DNA of 64,000 bases from JACCWP01 sp963801045 (GCA_963801045.1 CAWDDC010000004.1:620001-684000), one strand, 5' to 3'; shown: positions 1 through 8,025, counted from the first letter of the stretch. The notes: generated by a model from the sequence alone, not told the origin. Program-made: numbers and translations.

Positions 1-720
1 GTGCTGACGAGCCAGCTGCTGGAGGCGCTGGAGGCCGTGCACACGGCCGGTCTGGTGCACCGCGACGTCAAGCCCGGCAACCTGCTCCTGCACCCGACCG
101 GCCGCGCCCGCCCGTACCTGCTGCTGTCCGACTTCGGCATCGCAGCCGGCGTCGGTGAGCCCCGGCTCACCCGCGCCAGCGCGGTCGTGGGGACGCCCGG
201 CTACCTCGCCCCCGAGCAGCTCGCCGGTGCCGATCCCGACCCGCGCCAGGACCTCTACAGCTGTGGCGTCGTGCTGCACGAGATGCTCACCGGGATCCGT
301 CCCGCCCACCGGGTGGACGAGCGCGGGTTCGACGACGTGACCGGTCCGCTGCACGACGTGGTCCGGACGCTGACCGCCCGTCAGCCCCGTGGCCGGCCGC
401 AGACGGCCGCCGAGGCGCGCCGGCTGCTGGTCGGCACCGGCCTGCTCGACGGGCCCGACCCGGCGGCGGCCGACGTCGAGGTCTTCGACCACCTGCCGGC
501 ACTGCCGGCCGGGTGGGGGCCGGCGGGCAAGGTGTCGGCGGAGCCGGCGACCCCCGCTCCGGTGACCCCCGCTCCGGTGGCGCCCGCGGTGTCGCCCCCC
601 GGGTGGAGCACCCGCGGGCAGCCGGAGCGGAACCGCGCGCTGCCGTGGTCGGCCATCGCCCTCGGACTGCTCGGCGCCGTGCTGCTGGCGGCGGCGCTCG
701 TGACCGCCGTGCGCGGTTGA
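1..720 (+). CDS. Serine/threonine protein kinase, C-terminal part (5' end cut by window)
   Basis: Hanks-type kinase catalytic lobe followed by a membrane anchor. The catalytic loop HRDVKPGN lies at residues 20-27, DFG at 44-46 and the activation-segment end GYLAPEQ at about 67-73. The glycine-rich loop and the VAIK lysine are absent, so the true start is upstream of the window; the GTG at base 1 is an in-frame valine rather than a supported start. After the kinase domain come about 50 Pro/Ala-rich residues and one transmembrane helix (about 214-236) that ends almost at the C-terminus, with no extracellular sensor domain. The substrate cannot be told from the sequence. Confidence 0.85.
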   Translation: MLTSQLLEALEAVHTAGLVHRDVKPGNLLLHPTGRARPYLLLSDFGIAAGVGEPRLTRASAVVGTPGYLAPEQLAGADPDPRQDLYSCGVVLHEMLTGIRPAHRVDERGFDDVTGPLHDVVRTLTARQPRGRPQTAAEARRLLVGTGLLDGPDPAAADVEVFDHLPALPAGWGPAGKVSAEPATPAPVTPAPVAPAVSPPGWSTRGQPERNRALPWSAIALGLLGAVLLAAALVTAVRG

Positions 721-733
721 GGACGGGCGTGCC

Positions 734-2656
734 TCAGCCCCGGCGGCGGGACCGTACGACGAGCAGGGCCGCACCGCCGAGGGCGGCCACGCCCGCGCCG
801 GCGAGGCCCACCGGGACCAGCACGTCGGCGGACCCGTCGTCGGCCTGTTCGCCGGACCCGCCCGCCTGAGCGTCGTCGCCGTCCGGGTTGTCGGTCGGCG
901 AGTCGGTGGGCGAGCCGGTGGGGCGGACGGCGAGGTCGTCCGGCTGCCCGCCCACGTAGGCAGGTCCGCTGTCGGGCGTCCCGTCGACCTGCAGCCGCAT
1001 GCCGTATTCCAGCGGCTGGCCGGCCGCACCGGGTTCGCCGGCCACCGACACCTCGACCGCGTACGTGCCGGGCACCGTCGCACCCAGCAGACTGCTGTAG
1101 CCGCGATTGAGGTAGCGGACCTCGTAGGTGGAGCCCTCCATCGTCGCCGGCGAGGTACCCACGATGGTCTGGCGGCTCCCGAACAGCGCGCTGGCCGGCC
1201 GCCGGGTGGACCCGTACAGCTCGAGGTGGGCGACGGACGCCTCGGCGTCGTCCGTGCGCAGCCGGGGGAAGGTGAGCGCCGCCTGCAGCCGCTCTCCCCA
1301 CTCGAGCTCGACGAGGTACAGCTGGGTCTCGCCGGGGACCACGTCGCTGCTGTAGTCGCCCGGCTCGAGCAGGGGCGCGTCGTCGAACGACGTGCCGCCG
1401 ACCACGTCGGTGCCCGTGCCGGCCCGCGGGTGCCGCACCGTGATCTCCTGGTCGTCGGCCGCTTCCGGCAACCCGGCGGTCCCCTCGACGGGCGGCTCCT
1501 CGACGACGTACAGGCTCAGCGGGACCTCCTGCTCGCCGGCGAGGGCGCCGTCGGCGGTGCCGCGTCGCACCGTGACCACCACCCGGTCACCGGCCAGGCA
1601 GGCGCGGGGCTGGTCCAGCAGGGTGTCCGGCCCCACGAGCACACCGGCGCTGGTGAGCTCCCGCCAGTCGAGCTGCTGGAACGCCTGCTCCTCGTCGCAC
1701 TCCGCGCCTGGCCCCGACCCGGTGTCGGCCCGGGCTTGCACCGTGATCGCCTCCTGGTCGCCACCCTCGCCGAGGATCGAGGCGGAGACGTGCAGGGTGG
1801 AGCCCGGGACGGCCCGCTCGACGAGGTACGTCCGGCGGCCGGTCTCGTCGCCGAGCTCGCCCAGCGTGTCGACCCAGGCTCCCGCGCCGATGGTCGGCGT
1901 GTCCTCGTCGAGCTCCGAGGTCCCCTCGACCGGCGTGCCCTGGAATCCGAACGGCCGTGCCGCCCGGTCGCTGGAGCGCGTGAGGCTGGCCCGGAGCCCG
2001 GCGGCGTCGTCGGCGTCGTAGTAGGTGCCCCGGCCCGCGGCGGCGATGCACTGCAGCTGGCGGCGGGCCGCTCCGGACACGTCCAGGCCGACCACGTCGA
2101 TGGTCAGGTCGATGCCCTGCTCGGCCAGGGTGCGGGCGACCTGGCACGGCTCCGGCGGGCAGGTGGCCTCGCCGTCGGAGACCAGCACGATCGTGCGGTG
2201 GCCCTCGGCGCCCAGGTCGGCACCGGCCTGCTCCAGCGCGTAGCCGATCGGGGTCTCGCCGTACGGCTCGTAGCGGTCCACGGCCGCGTCGAGTGCGTCC
2301 GCGTTGTCGGTGCCGGGCGGCACGACCTGCTGGGAGTCGGTGCACGCGCCCCGGTCGGAGCGGGCGAAGACCGTCGCGCCGTAGACCCGCAGACCCACCT
2401 GCTGGTCGCTGTCGAGCCCGCCGATCACCTCGTGCAGCGCCGTCTTGGCCGCCTCGATCTTGCTCTGGCCCCCGCCCGCCGGCTCGGCCATCGAGCCCGA
2501 CGAGTCCAGCACCAGCATGAGGCGTCCGGCGTCCTGCGCGGCGTCGCTCTCGTCATCGGCGTACGCGCTGCCGACGCCGGTGAGCAGCAGCGGCAGGGCG
2601 ACGGCCATCGTCGCGAGGGCGACGACGCGACGGCTGGCGCGAGTCGGAGCTGTCAT
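734..2656 (-). CDS. Secreted, membrane-anchored von Willebrand factor A domain protein
   Basis: 640 residues starting at ATG 2656, chosen because a good signal peptide (residues about 1-33, ending AYA) follows directly. The vWA domain has the metal-ion-dependent adhesion motif DSSGS at 51-55, and later text such as ETPIGYALEQA and LVSDGEATC that is typical of the fold. The C-terminal half is a beta-rich unassigned region; a Pro/Ser/Asp linker then leads to one transmembrane helix (about 612-634) and RSRRRG. The predicted role is extracellular protein binding at the cell surface, with no known partner. It points at the end of the kinase gene, 13 nt away. Confidence 0.85.
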   Translation of the reverse strand: MTAPTRASRRVVALATMAVALPLLLTGVGSAYADDESDAAQDAGRLMLVLDSSGSMAEPAGGGQSKIEAAKTALHEVIGGLDSDQQVGLRVYGATVFARSDRGACTDSQQVVPPGTDNADALDAAVDRYEPYGETPIGYALEQAGADLGAEGHRTIVLVSDGEATCPPEPCQVARTLAEQGIDLTIDVVGLDVSGAARRQLQCIAAAGRGTYYDADDAAGLRASLTRSSDRAARPFGFQGTPVEGTSELDEDTPTIGAGAWVDTLGELGDETGRRTYLVERAVPGSTLHVSASILGEGGDQEAITVQARADTGSGPGAECDEEQAFQQLDWRELTSAGVLVGPDTLLDQPRACLAGDRVVVTVRRGTADGALAGEQEVPLSLYVVEEPPVEGTAGLPEAADDQEITVRHPRAGTGTDVVGGTSFDDAPLLEPGDYSSDVVPGETQLYLVELEWGERLQAALTFPRLRTDDAEASVAHLELYGSTRRPASALFGSRQTIVGTSPATMEGSTYEVRYLNRGYSSLLGATVPGTYAVEVSVAGEPGAAGQPLEYGMRLQVDGTPDSGPAYVGGQPDDLAVRPTGSPTDSPTDNPDGDDAQAGGSGEQADDGSADVLVPVGLAGAGVAALGGAALLVVRSRRRG

Positions 2657-2757
2657 GGAGGCGATCCCTTCGATCGTTCGCAATCGCAAAGGTTGCACAC
2701 GATGCTCACCGGCGCAAGCCCGGCGTCTCACCCCCGAGCCAGGTTGCGAAGGCAAAT

Positions 2758-3399
2758 CTAGGAACGGTGTGCCCACAACCGGTGCCAGACCACCCCGAGG
2801 TCGAGGGCCAGCACCCGCAGCAGCGGCACGCTGATCCCGACGACCGTGTGCGGGTCGCCGTCGACGCCGCGCACGTACGCCCCGCCCAGCCCGTCCAGGG
2901 TGAAGGCGCCGGCCACCGCCAGCGGCTCGCCGGAGGCCACGTACGCCGCGATCTCGGCGTCGTCGGGCTCGGCGAAGTGCACCGTGGTGGAACCCGTGGC
3001 GCGACGCTCGGGCACCGGGTTGGCGCCGCCGAGCAGCCGGACGCAGTGCCCGGTGTGCAGCACGGCCGAGCGGCCCCGCATCCGCTGCCAACGGGCGACC
3101 GCGTCCGCCGCGTCGGCGGGCTTGCCCTGCGCCTCGCCGTCGAGATCGAGCACGGAGTCGCAGCCGACCACCAGCGCGGGACGGCTGCCGGCCAGCTCCG
3201 CCGCCACCGCGGCGCACTTGGCGGCGGCCAGGGCCTCGGCGAGCACCGCCGGGGCCACGTCACCCAACGCGGCGCCCACGGCGTCCTCGTCGACCCCGGA
3301 CACCATCACGGCGGGGTCGAGACCCGCCGCGCGCAGCGTCGCCAGCCGTGCCGGCGACGCGGAGGCGAGCACCAGACGGGGGGCGAGTACAGCCGGCAC
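2758..3399 (-). CDS. maf: Maf-family nucleoside triphosphate pyrophosphatase
   Basis: 213 residues. Start taken as GTG 3399 because GGGAG lies about 7 nt upstream and the conserved N-terminal LASASPARL motif follows at once (residues 10-19). The GVDED segment and the catalytic-site motif CDSVLDLDG are present, as in Maf/YhdE enzymes that hydrolyse non-canonical nucleotides such as dTTP/UTP or m7GTP. In mycobacteria maf also sits beside the accD5/accE5 genes; here a PPK2 gene and an HNH element separate them. A small gene is read divergently from 3502. Confidence 0.9.
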   Translation of the reverse strand: MPAVLAPRLVLASASPARLATLRAAGLDPAVMVSGVDEDAVGAALGDVAPAVLAEALAAAKCAAVAAELAGSRPALVVGCDSVLDLDGEAQGKPADAADAVARWQRMRGRSAVLHTGHCVRLLGGANPVPERRATGSTTVHFAEPDDAEIAAYVASGEPLAVAGAFTLDGLGGAYVRGVDGDPHTVVGISVPLLRVLALDLGVVWHRLWAHRS

Positions 3400-3434
3400 G
3401 GGTCTCCCGGGTATCTGTTCGCGGAAATGTGTCT

Positions 3435-3452
3435 CCTGTCCGGTACGACAGG
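3435..3452. promoter_or_regulatory. Inverted repeat in the divergent maf / small-gene intergenic region
   Basis: CCTGTC and GACAGG form 6-bp arms around a 6-nt spacer. The site lies 36 nt upstream of maf and 50 nt upstream of the ATG at 3502, so it could be an operator for one or both. No regulator gene lies next to it; the assignment is inference. Confidence 0.3.
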
Positions 3453-3501
3453 GTCCATCATGGACTGCACGTTCGCAGCCGGACGACGCCCAGGAGCCCG
3501 C

Positions 3502-3660
3502 ATGACCAGCCAACCGACCACCGAGTCCCCGGCGACCGTCCCGCGCCCTCGCGACGCCAGCGCGGCCACGGCCAAGCCGCACACCGCGCACACCTTCCGG
3601 GAGTACTGGGATCTCGACCGGTGCGCCTGGGTCCCCTGCCCCACCCGAGCCGAGAGCTGA
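3502..3660 (+). CDS. Small hypothetical protein (52 aa)
   Basis: Starts at ATG 3502 with AGGAG 5 nt upstream, a near-ideal ribosome binding site. The first half is Thr/Pro/Ala-rich and likely disordered; the second half holds a compact aromatic segment, TFREYWDLDRCAWVPCP, with two cysteines. No signal peptide or membrane helix. I do not recognise the family. The good ribosome binding site, the strongly GC-biased third positions and the defined C-terminal motif argue that it is real. Confidence 0.6.
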   Translation: MTSQPTTESPATVPRPRDASAATAKPHTAHTFREYWDLDRCAWVPCPTRAES

Positions 3661-3663
3661 CCC

Positions 3664-3765
3664 TCAGCCCTCGTGCGGGCGGCGCCGCCCGTCGTCGCCC
3701 AGCCCCGCGAGCGACAGCGCGACCGCGGCCAGCACCAGCCCGCCCACCGGATGCCCGTCGATCAC
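3664..3765 (-). CDS. Possible 33-aa membrane micro-ORF
   Basis: A GTG-initiated frame on the minus strand with an almost entirely G/C third position and a hydrophobic core (VGGLVLAAVALSLAGLGDD) followed by a basic tail. A stop codon lies upstream in the same frame, so it cannot be the end of a longer gene. It could be a real single-span peptide, a decayed gene remnant, or chance in 72 % GC DNA. No ribosome binding site stands out. Confidence 0.2.
   Translation of the reverse strand: MIDGHPVGGLVLAAVALSLAGLGDDGRRRPHEG
3676..3691. terminator. GC-rich perfect palindrome after the small gene
   Basis: CGGGCGGCGCCGCCCG is a 16-bp perfect palindrome starting 16 nt after the stop at 3660. It could fold as a short hairpin, but it has no loop bases and no T-tract, so a terminator role is only suggested by position. 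Confidence 0.25.
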
Positions 3766-3822
3766 GGCAAAACGTCGCCACCGCCAGGCAGAGCACCGCT
3801 ACCGCGTGCCAGGCTGGCGCCC

Positions 3823-4569
3823 ATGGGCCGGCTCGATGCGGTGGACCTCAGCCTCCGGCTGTCGAAGAAGCAGGAGAAGGAGCAGCTCGCCGAGCAGCAG
3901 CGGCGGCTGCTCCAGCTGCGGCTGGTGCTGGGAGGTCAGGTCGGCGCCGGCGAGGTCGGGCCGCCGCTGTGCGTGGTCTTCGAGGGCTGGGACGCCTCCG
4001 GCAAGGGTGGTGCCATCAAGCGGCTGGTCGACCATCTCGACCCGCGGCACGTACGGGTCGCGCAGTTCGCGGCTCCGACCTACGACGAGAAGCGGCACCA
4101 CTTCCTGTGGCGTTTCTGGCCGGTGCTGCCGGGCCGCGGCGGCATGGCCGTGCTCGACCGGTCCTGGTACGGGCGGGTGCTGGTCGAGCGGGTCGAGGAC
4201 TTCGCCACCGAGGAGCAGTGGCGTCGCGCGTACGGCGAGATCGTCGACTTCGAGCGGAGCCTCGTTGCCGAGGGGACGATCCTGGTGAAGTTCTGGATGC
4301 ACCTGTCGCCCGAGGCACAGCTGGAGCGCTTCGAGCGGCGGCGCACCGACCCGCTCAAGGCCTGGAAGCTCACCGACGAGGACTGGCGCAACCGGGACAG
4401 GCGCGCGTCGTACGAGGTCGCGGTCGAGGAGATGCTGGAACGCACCGACCAGACCATCGCGCCCTGGCACGTCGTCGCCGCCGAGGACAAGCGATGGGCG
4501 CGCGTCGACGTGGTGCGTCGGGTGTGCGAGGCGATCGAGGCGGCGGGGGTGCAGCCGGCCACGCCGTGA
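3823..4569 (+). CDS. ppk2: PPK2-family polyphosphate:nucleotide phosphotransferase
   Basis: 248 residues from ATG 3823. Walker A motif EGWDASGKGG at residues 54-63 and the Walker B/lid region VLDRSWYGR are diagnostic of the PPK2 fold, which transfers phosphate between polyphosphate and nucleotides. A charged coiled segment (SKKQEKEQLAEQQ) precedes the catalytic domain. The single-domain length fits class I or III enzymes (NDP or AMP/ADP as acceptor); I cannot tell which. The first 160 nt upstream hold no convincing gene on this strand. The HNH element begins 22 nt after its stop. Confidence 0.88.
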   Translation: MGRLDAVDLSLRLSKKQEKEQLAEQQRRLLQLRLVLGGQVGAGEVGPPLCVVFEGWDASGKGGAIKRLVDHLDPRHVRVAQFAAPTYDEKRHHFLWRFWPVLPGRGGMAVLDRSWYGRVLVERVEDFATEEQWRRAYGEIVDFERSLVAEGTILVKFWMHLSPEAQLERFERRRTDPLKAWKLTDEDWRNRDRRASYEVAVEEMLERTDQTIAPWHVVAAEDKRWARVDVVRRVCEAIEAAGVQPATP

Positions 4570-4590
4570 CGGCGCAGCTTCGGCCGGAGA

Positions 4591-4610
4591 AGTGATTCCG
4601 CGGAATCACT
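4591..4610. repeat. Left 20-bp perfect palindrome flanking the HNH gene
   Basis: AGTGATTCCGCGGAATCACT reads the same on both strands. Nineteen of its bases recur just past the HNH stop codon. A perfect palindrome without a loop suits a dimeric DNA-binding or DNA-cutting protein better than an RNA hairpin. Confidence 0.9.
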
Positions 4611-4653
4611 TCGGGTCCTGTTCTCGGGGGTGTCGGCGCTGGGCACTAGCGTC

Positions 4654-4669
4654 TCGAACACGCGTTCGA
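4654..4669. promoter_or_regulatory. LexA (SOS) box upstream of the HNH gene
   Basis: TCGAACACGCGTTCGA matches the mycobacterial/actinobacterial SOS box consensus TCGAAC-N4-GTTCGA at all 12 defined positions. It lies 40 nt before the ATG at 4710, where LexA would block transcription. The gene is therefore expected to be induced by DNA damage, as reported for several 13E12-family genes of M. tuberculosis. Confidence 0.85.
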
Positions 4670-4709
4670 TCACGCGCCAACGGGGTCACGACTGACGGGG
4701 GAGCGACCG

Positions 4710-6116
4710 ATGACGGATTCAGCGGCGACGGAGCTCAGCGACGCCGAGCTGGAGGAACAGCTGTGCACGTGGGCCGGGCGGCTGGCGTCCGCCACGGCCG
4801 AGTTCCTGCGGTTGCTCGCCGAGTTCGACGAGCGCGAGGCATGGGCGGGCTCGGGGGTGCGCTCGTGCGCGCACTGGCTGTCCTGGCGGTGCGGCATGGG
4901 CCTGCAGGCGGCGCGCGACCACGTCCGGGTGGCGCGTCGGCTGCGGCCGCTGCCGGTGACGGCCTCGGCGTTCGCCGAGGGGCGGCTGTCCTACTCCAAG
5001 GTCCGCGCCCTGTGCCGGGTCGCGACACCGGCCACGGAGGGCGACCTCGTCGAGGTCGCGCTGTGCTCGACCGCGTCCCAGGTCGAGCGGGTCACCCGGA
5101 CGCTGCCGACGATTGCCCCCGAGGCCGTCCCTGCGTACGCCCCGGCCGGCCGTCGGCGCGAGGCGCAGCCCCGGCTGCACTGGCGCACCGACGAGGAGAC
5201 CGGGCGCACCCACCTGTCCGGCTGGCTCGAGCCCGAGGACGCGGCCCTGGTGCTCTCGGTCCTGCGGGCAGCCGCTGACGAACGAGCCCGGATCGCTGCC
5301 CCCGAGGATGCCGGTGCCGGTCCAGAGCCTGCGCCCCCGCCCGACGTCACCGGCTCGCGGGTCGCCACCGCGGGCTCGTTCTCTGCAGCCGTCGTCATGG
5401 ATGCCTTTGCGGCCGCCACGCAGGGTCTCGAGCAGATGGCAGCCTCTGCCGCCGGCGCGACGGTCACGGCCGGCCCGGTGGAGGTCGAGGTGCACGTCGA
5501 CGCCGACCTGCTGACCCGGTTGCGCGCCGAGGCCGATCGCGAGACCGCGCGCTGCCACCTCGAGGGCGGCGCCGCGCTCACGCTCGCGGTCGTCGAGCGG
5601 CTGGCCTGCGACGGCGGGGTCCGGCTCACCACGCACGGCTCCGACGGGCGAACCCTCGACATGGGGCGGCGTCGACGACGGCCCAGCTCGCGCCAGCTCA
5701 AGGCGCTGGTGAGACGCGACGGCGGCTGCGCCGCCCCCGGGTGCGGTCGGACCCGGTTCCTGCACGCGCACCACGTCGTGTTCTGGTCCCGCGGCGGACC
5801 GACCTCGCTCGACAACCTGGTCCTGCTCTGCGGCGAGCACCACCGGGCACTGCACGACGGCGCCTTCGCGATCGAGGCCGTCGGCCGGCAGCGGTTCCGG
5901 TTCAGCGACGCTGGCGGCACAGTGATCGAGTACGGCCCGGCCCTGCGCGGGACCGCGGCCGACCTGGCCGCCCACACGCTGGTCGCCGGCGACACGCTCA
6001 CGCCCGACTGGTCCGGCGACGCCCTGACCCGTTTCGGCCTCGGCGTCATCGTGGACACCTACGTGCTCAACCGGGCCGCTGACCAGGAAGGCGATCCGTG
6101 GGCCGAGGCGGCGTGA
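4710..6116 (+). CDS. DUF222 / 13E12-repeat protein with C-terminal HNH nuclease domain
   Basis: 468 residues from ATG 4710 with GGGGGAG upstream. The N-terminal two thirds is the helical DUF222 (13E12) domain. The C-terminal HNH domain spans about residues 337-385: a CAAPGC zinc pair, the HAHHVVFWSRGG core, DNLVLLCGEHH and HRALHDG, so all expected metal-binding and catalytic positions look intact. These proteins are common, multi-copy and unassigned in actinobacteria; a homing or site-specific endonuclease role is often assumed but not shown. The SOS box at 4654 and the flanking palindromes suggest damage-inducible mobility. Confidence 0.9.
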   Translation: MTDSAATELSDAELEEQLCTWAGRLASATAEFLRLLAEFDEREAWAGSGVRSCAHWLSWRCGMGLQAARDHVRVARRLRPLPVTASAFAEGRLSYSKVRALCRVATPATEGDLVEVALCSTASQVERVTRTLPTIAPEAVPAYAPAGRRREAQPRLHWRTDEETGRTHLSGWLEPEDAALVLSVLRAAADERARIAAPEDAGAGPEPAPPPDVTGSRVATAGSFSAAVVMDAFAAATQGLEQMAASAAGATVTAGPVEVEVHVDADLLTRLRAEADRETARCHLEGGAALTLAVVERLACDGGVRLTTHGSDGRTLDMGRRRRRPSSRQLKALVRRDGGCAAPGCGRTRFLHAHHVVFWSRGGPTSLDNLVLLCGEHHRALHDGAFAIEAVGRQRFRFSDAGGTVIEYGPALRGTAADLAAHTLVAGDTLTPDWSGDALTRFGLGVIVDTYVLNRAADQEGDPWAEAA

Positions 6117-6117
6117 G

Positions 6118-6136
6118 GTGATTCCGCGGAATCACT
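6118..6136. repeat. Right 19-bp palindromic repeat flanking the HNH gene
   Basis: GTGATTCCGCGGAATCACT, identical over 19 bases to the left copy at 4592-4610, begins one base after the HNH stop codon and ends 9 nt before the accE stop. Being palindromic, the pair is at once a direct and an inverted repeat. Confidence 0.9.
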
Positions 6137-6145
6137 CCGCAGCGC

Positions 6146-6388
6146 TCAGCCGGGCAGCGCGGACCGTCGCCAGCCGTCGGGTCCTGGGCGGTGGTCCCGT
6201 CGGACCGCGCTCGCCGGGTGCCCCCAGGCCGAGCGGGGGTACTGGGGACGGACCCCGGCCGTCGCCACCGAGCGGGCGGCGATGACCGCTACCAGCGCGG
6301 CCAGCTCCTCGGGGGTCGGGTCGCCGCGCACCACCCGCAGCAGCGGGCGCGGCGCGTCGGAACCCGTCTCGGTCGGCTCGTCGCTCAC
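6146..6388 (-). CDS. accE: Acyl-CoA carboxylase epsilon subunit
   Basis: 80 residues starting at GTG 6388, which overlaps the accD stop as GTGA, so translation is probably coupled. The segment LLRVVRGDPTPEELAALVAV is the typical core of the small AccE/PccE epsilon subunits that hold actinobacterial acyl-CoA carboxylase complexes together. The C-terminal part is Arg/Pro-rich (SAWGHPASAVRR). It is shorter than AccE5 of M. tuberculosis, which carries a long N-terminal extension. The palindrome of the HNH element lies just beyond its stop. Confidence 0.85.
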   Translation of the reverse strand: MSDEPTETGSDAPRPLLRVVRGDPTPEELAALVAVIAARSVATAGVRPQYPRSAWGHPASAVRRDHRPGPDGWRRSALPG

Positions 6389-8025
6389 AGCGGGATGTTC
6401 CCGTGCTTCTTCGGCGGCAGCGTCTGGCGCTTGCTGCGCAGCAGCCGCAGCGACCGCACGATCTCGATCCGGGTCTCGTGCGGCGAGATCACCGCGTCCA
6501 CGTAGCCGCGCTCCGCCGCGACGTACGGGTTGGCCAGGGTGTCCTCGTACTCGGTGATCAGCTCTGCCCGCCGGGCCTCCGGGTCGTCGGCGTCCTTGAG
6601 CTCGGTGCGGTACAGGATGTTGACCGCTCCCTGCGCACCCATCACCGCGATCTGCGCGGTCGGCCACGCGATGTTCATGTCCGCGCCGAGGTGCTTCGAC
6701 CCCATCACGTCGTACGCGCCGCCGTACGCCTTGCGGGTGATCACGGTGATCAGCGGCACGGTCGCCTCTGCGTAGGCGTAGATGAGCTTGGCGCCGCGGC
6801 GGATGATGCCGTCCCACTCCTGGTCGGTGCCCGGCAGGAAGCCGGGGACGTCGACGAATGTCAGCACCGGCACGTTGAACGCGTCGCAGGTGCGCACGAA
6901 CCGGGCCGCCTTCTCGCTGGCGTCGATGTCCAGCGTGCCCGCGAGCTGGGAGGGCTGGTTGGCGACCACGCCGACCGAGCGACCCTCGACCCGGCCGAAG
7001 CCGATGATCATGTTGGGCGCGAACAGCGGCTGCACCTCGAGGAACTCGCCCTCGTCCAGCACCGCCGTGATCGCGGTGTGCATGTCGTAGGGGGTGTTCG
7101 CGGTGTCGGGCACCAGCGTGTCGAGCGCGCGGTCCTCGTCGGTCACCTCGAGCAGCGCGGCCTCGTCGTACGCGGGCGGGTCCTCGAGGTTGTTGCTGGG
7201 CAGGTAGCTGAGCAGCGCCTTGACGTAGTCGAGTGCGTCGGTCTCGTCCGCACCCATGTAGTGGGCGTTGCCGGACTTGGTGTTGTGCGTCCGCGCGCCG
7301 CCGAGCTCCTCGAACGTCACGTCCTCGCCGGTGACGGTCTTGATCACGTCCGGTCCGGTGATGAACATGTGCGAGGTCTGGTCGACCATCACGGTGAAGT
7401 CGGTGAGTGCGGGGGAGTAGACGTGCCCGCCGGCGCAGGCGCCCATGATCAGCGAGATCTGCGGCACCACCCCGGACGCGTGCACGTTGCGGCGGAAGAT
7501 CTCGCCGTAGAGGCCGAGCGAGACCACACCCTCCTGGATCCGCGCGCCGGCGCCCTCGTTGATGCCGACGAGTGGGCTCCCGGTGCTCACCGCGAGGTCC
7601 ATGACCTTGCAGATCTTCTCGCCGTAGACCTCGCCGAGGCTGCCGCCGAACACGGTGAAGTCCTGCGCGAACACGCACACCTGCCGGCCGTCGACCGTGC
7701 CGTAGCCCGTCACCACGCCGTCGCCGTACGGCCGCCGCTTCTCCAGCCCGAAGGCCACGCTGCGGTGCCGGGCCAGCTCGTCGATCTCGACGAACGACTC
7801 CTCGTCCAGCAGCTTGTCGATGCGCTCGCGGGCGGTGAGCTTGCCCCGGGCGTGCTGCTTCTCCACCGCCCGCGCCGACCCGGCGTGGATGGCCTCGTCG
7901 AGTCGGTGGCCGAGGTCGGCGAGCTTGCCCGCCGTGGTGTGGATGTCGACGTCGGCGTGCTCTTCCTCGCCGCCGTCGCCCTCGACGCCGCTGTCGTGCG
8001 ACACCTCGTTCGCTCCGCTGCTCAC
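6385..8025 (-). CDS. accD: Propionyl/acyl-CoA carboxylase beta (carboxyltransferase) subunit
   Basis: 546 residues. The protein has the two crotonase-like carboxyltransferase halves: GARIQEGV and GACAGGHVYSPA in the first, and FVDVPGFLPGTDQE and KAYGGAYDVM in the second, with the C-terminus KKHGNIPL that is near-invariant in this family. It resembles AccD5/PccB, which makes methylmalonyl-CoA from propionyl-CoA and can use acetyl-CoA. The N-terminal 25 residues are acidic and probably disordered. The biotin-carrying alpha subunit is not in the window, but the biotin ligase is divergent at 8061 and accE follows with a 4-nt overlap. Confidence 0.95.
   Translation of the reverse strand: MSSGANEVSHDSGVEGDGGEEEHADVDIHTTAGKLADLGHRLDEAIHAGSARAVEKQHARGKLTARERIDKLLDEESFVEIDELARHRSVAFGLEKRRPYGDGVVTGYGTVDGRQVCVFAQDFTVFGGSLGEVYGEKICKVMDLAVSTGSPLVGINEGAGARIQEGVVSLGLYGEIFRRNVHASGVVPQISLIMGACAGGHVYSPALTDFTVMVDQTSHMFITGPDVIKTVTGEDVTFEELGGARTHNTKSGNAHYMGADETDALDYVKALLSYLPSNNLEDPPAYDEAALLEVTDEDRALDTLVPDTANTPYDMHTAITAVLDEGEFLEVQPLFAPNMIIGFGRVEGRSVGVVANQPSQLAGTLDIDASEKAARFVRTCDAFNVPVLTFVDVPGFLPGTDQEWDGIIRRGAKLIYAYAEATVPLITVITRKAYGGAYDVMGSKHLGADMNIAWPTAQIAVMGAQGAVNILYRTELKDADDPEARRAELITEYEDTLANPYVAAERGYVDAVISPHETRIEIVRSLRLLRSKRQTLPPKKHGNIPL

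Larger units (their letters stand above)
4591..6136 (+). mobile_element. Putative 13E12-type (DUF222-HNH) element bounded by palindromic repeats
   Basis: A single DUF222-HNH gene with its own SOS-controlled promoter is enclosed between two copies of GTGATTCCGCGGAATCACT (4592-4610 and 6118-6136). The unit lies between ppk2 and the accD/accE genes. In mycobacteria, the REP13E12 family of the same protein type is repetitive and some copies are SOS-regulated. Treating the repeats as element ends is inference: no empty site is available here for comparison. Confidence 0.5.

Noticed and set aside
1..720. Complete protein kinase starting with GTG at base 1
   Set aside because: The HRD motif is already at residue 20; the N-lobe with the glycine loop and VAIK lysine is missing, so the gene must begin before the window.
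4591..4610. Rho-independent terminator after ppk2
   Set aside because: The palindrome has no loop and no T-tract, and it recurs on the far side of the HNH gene, which fits a DNA element better than a terminator.
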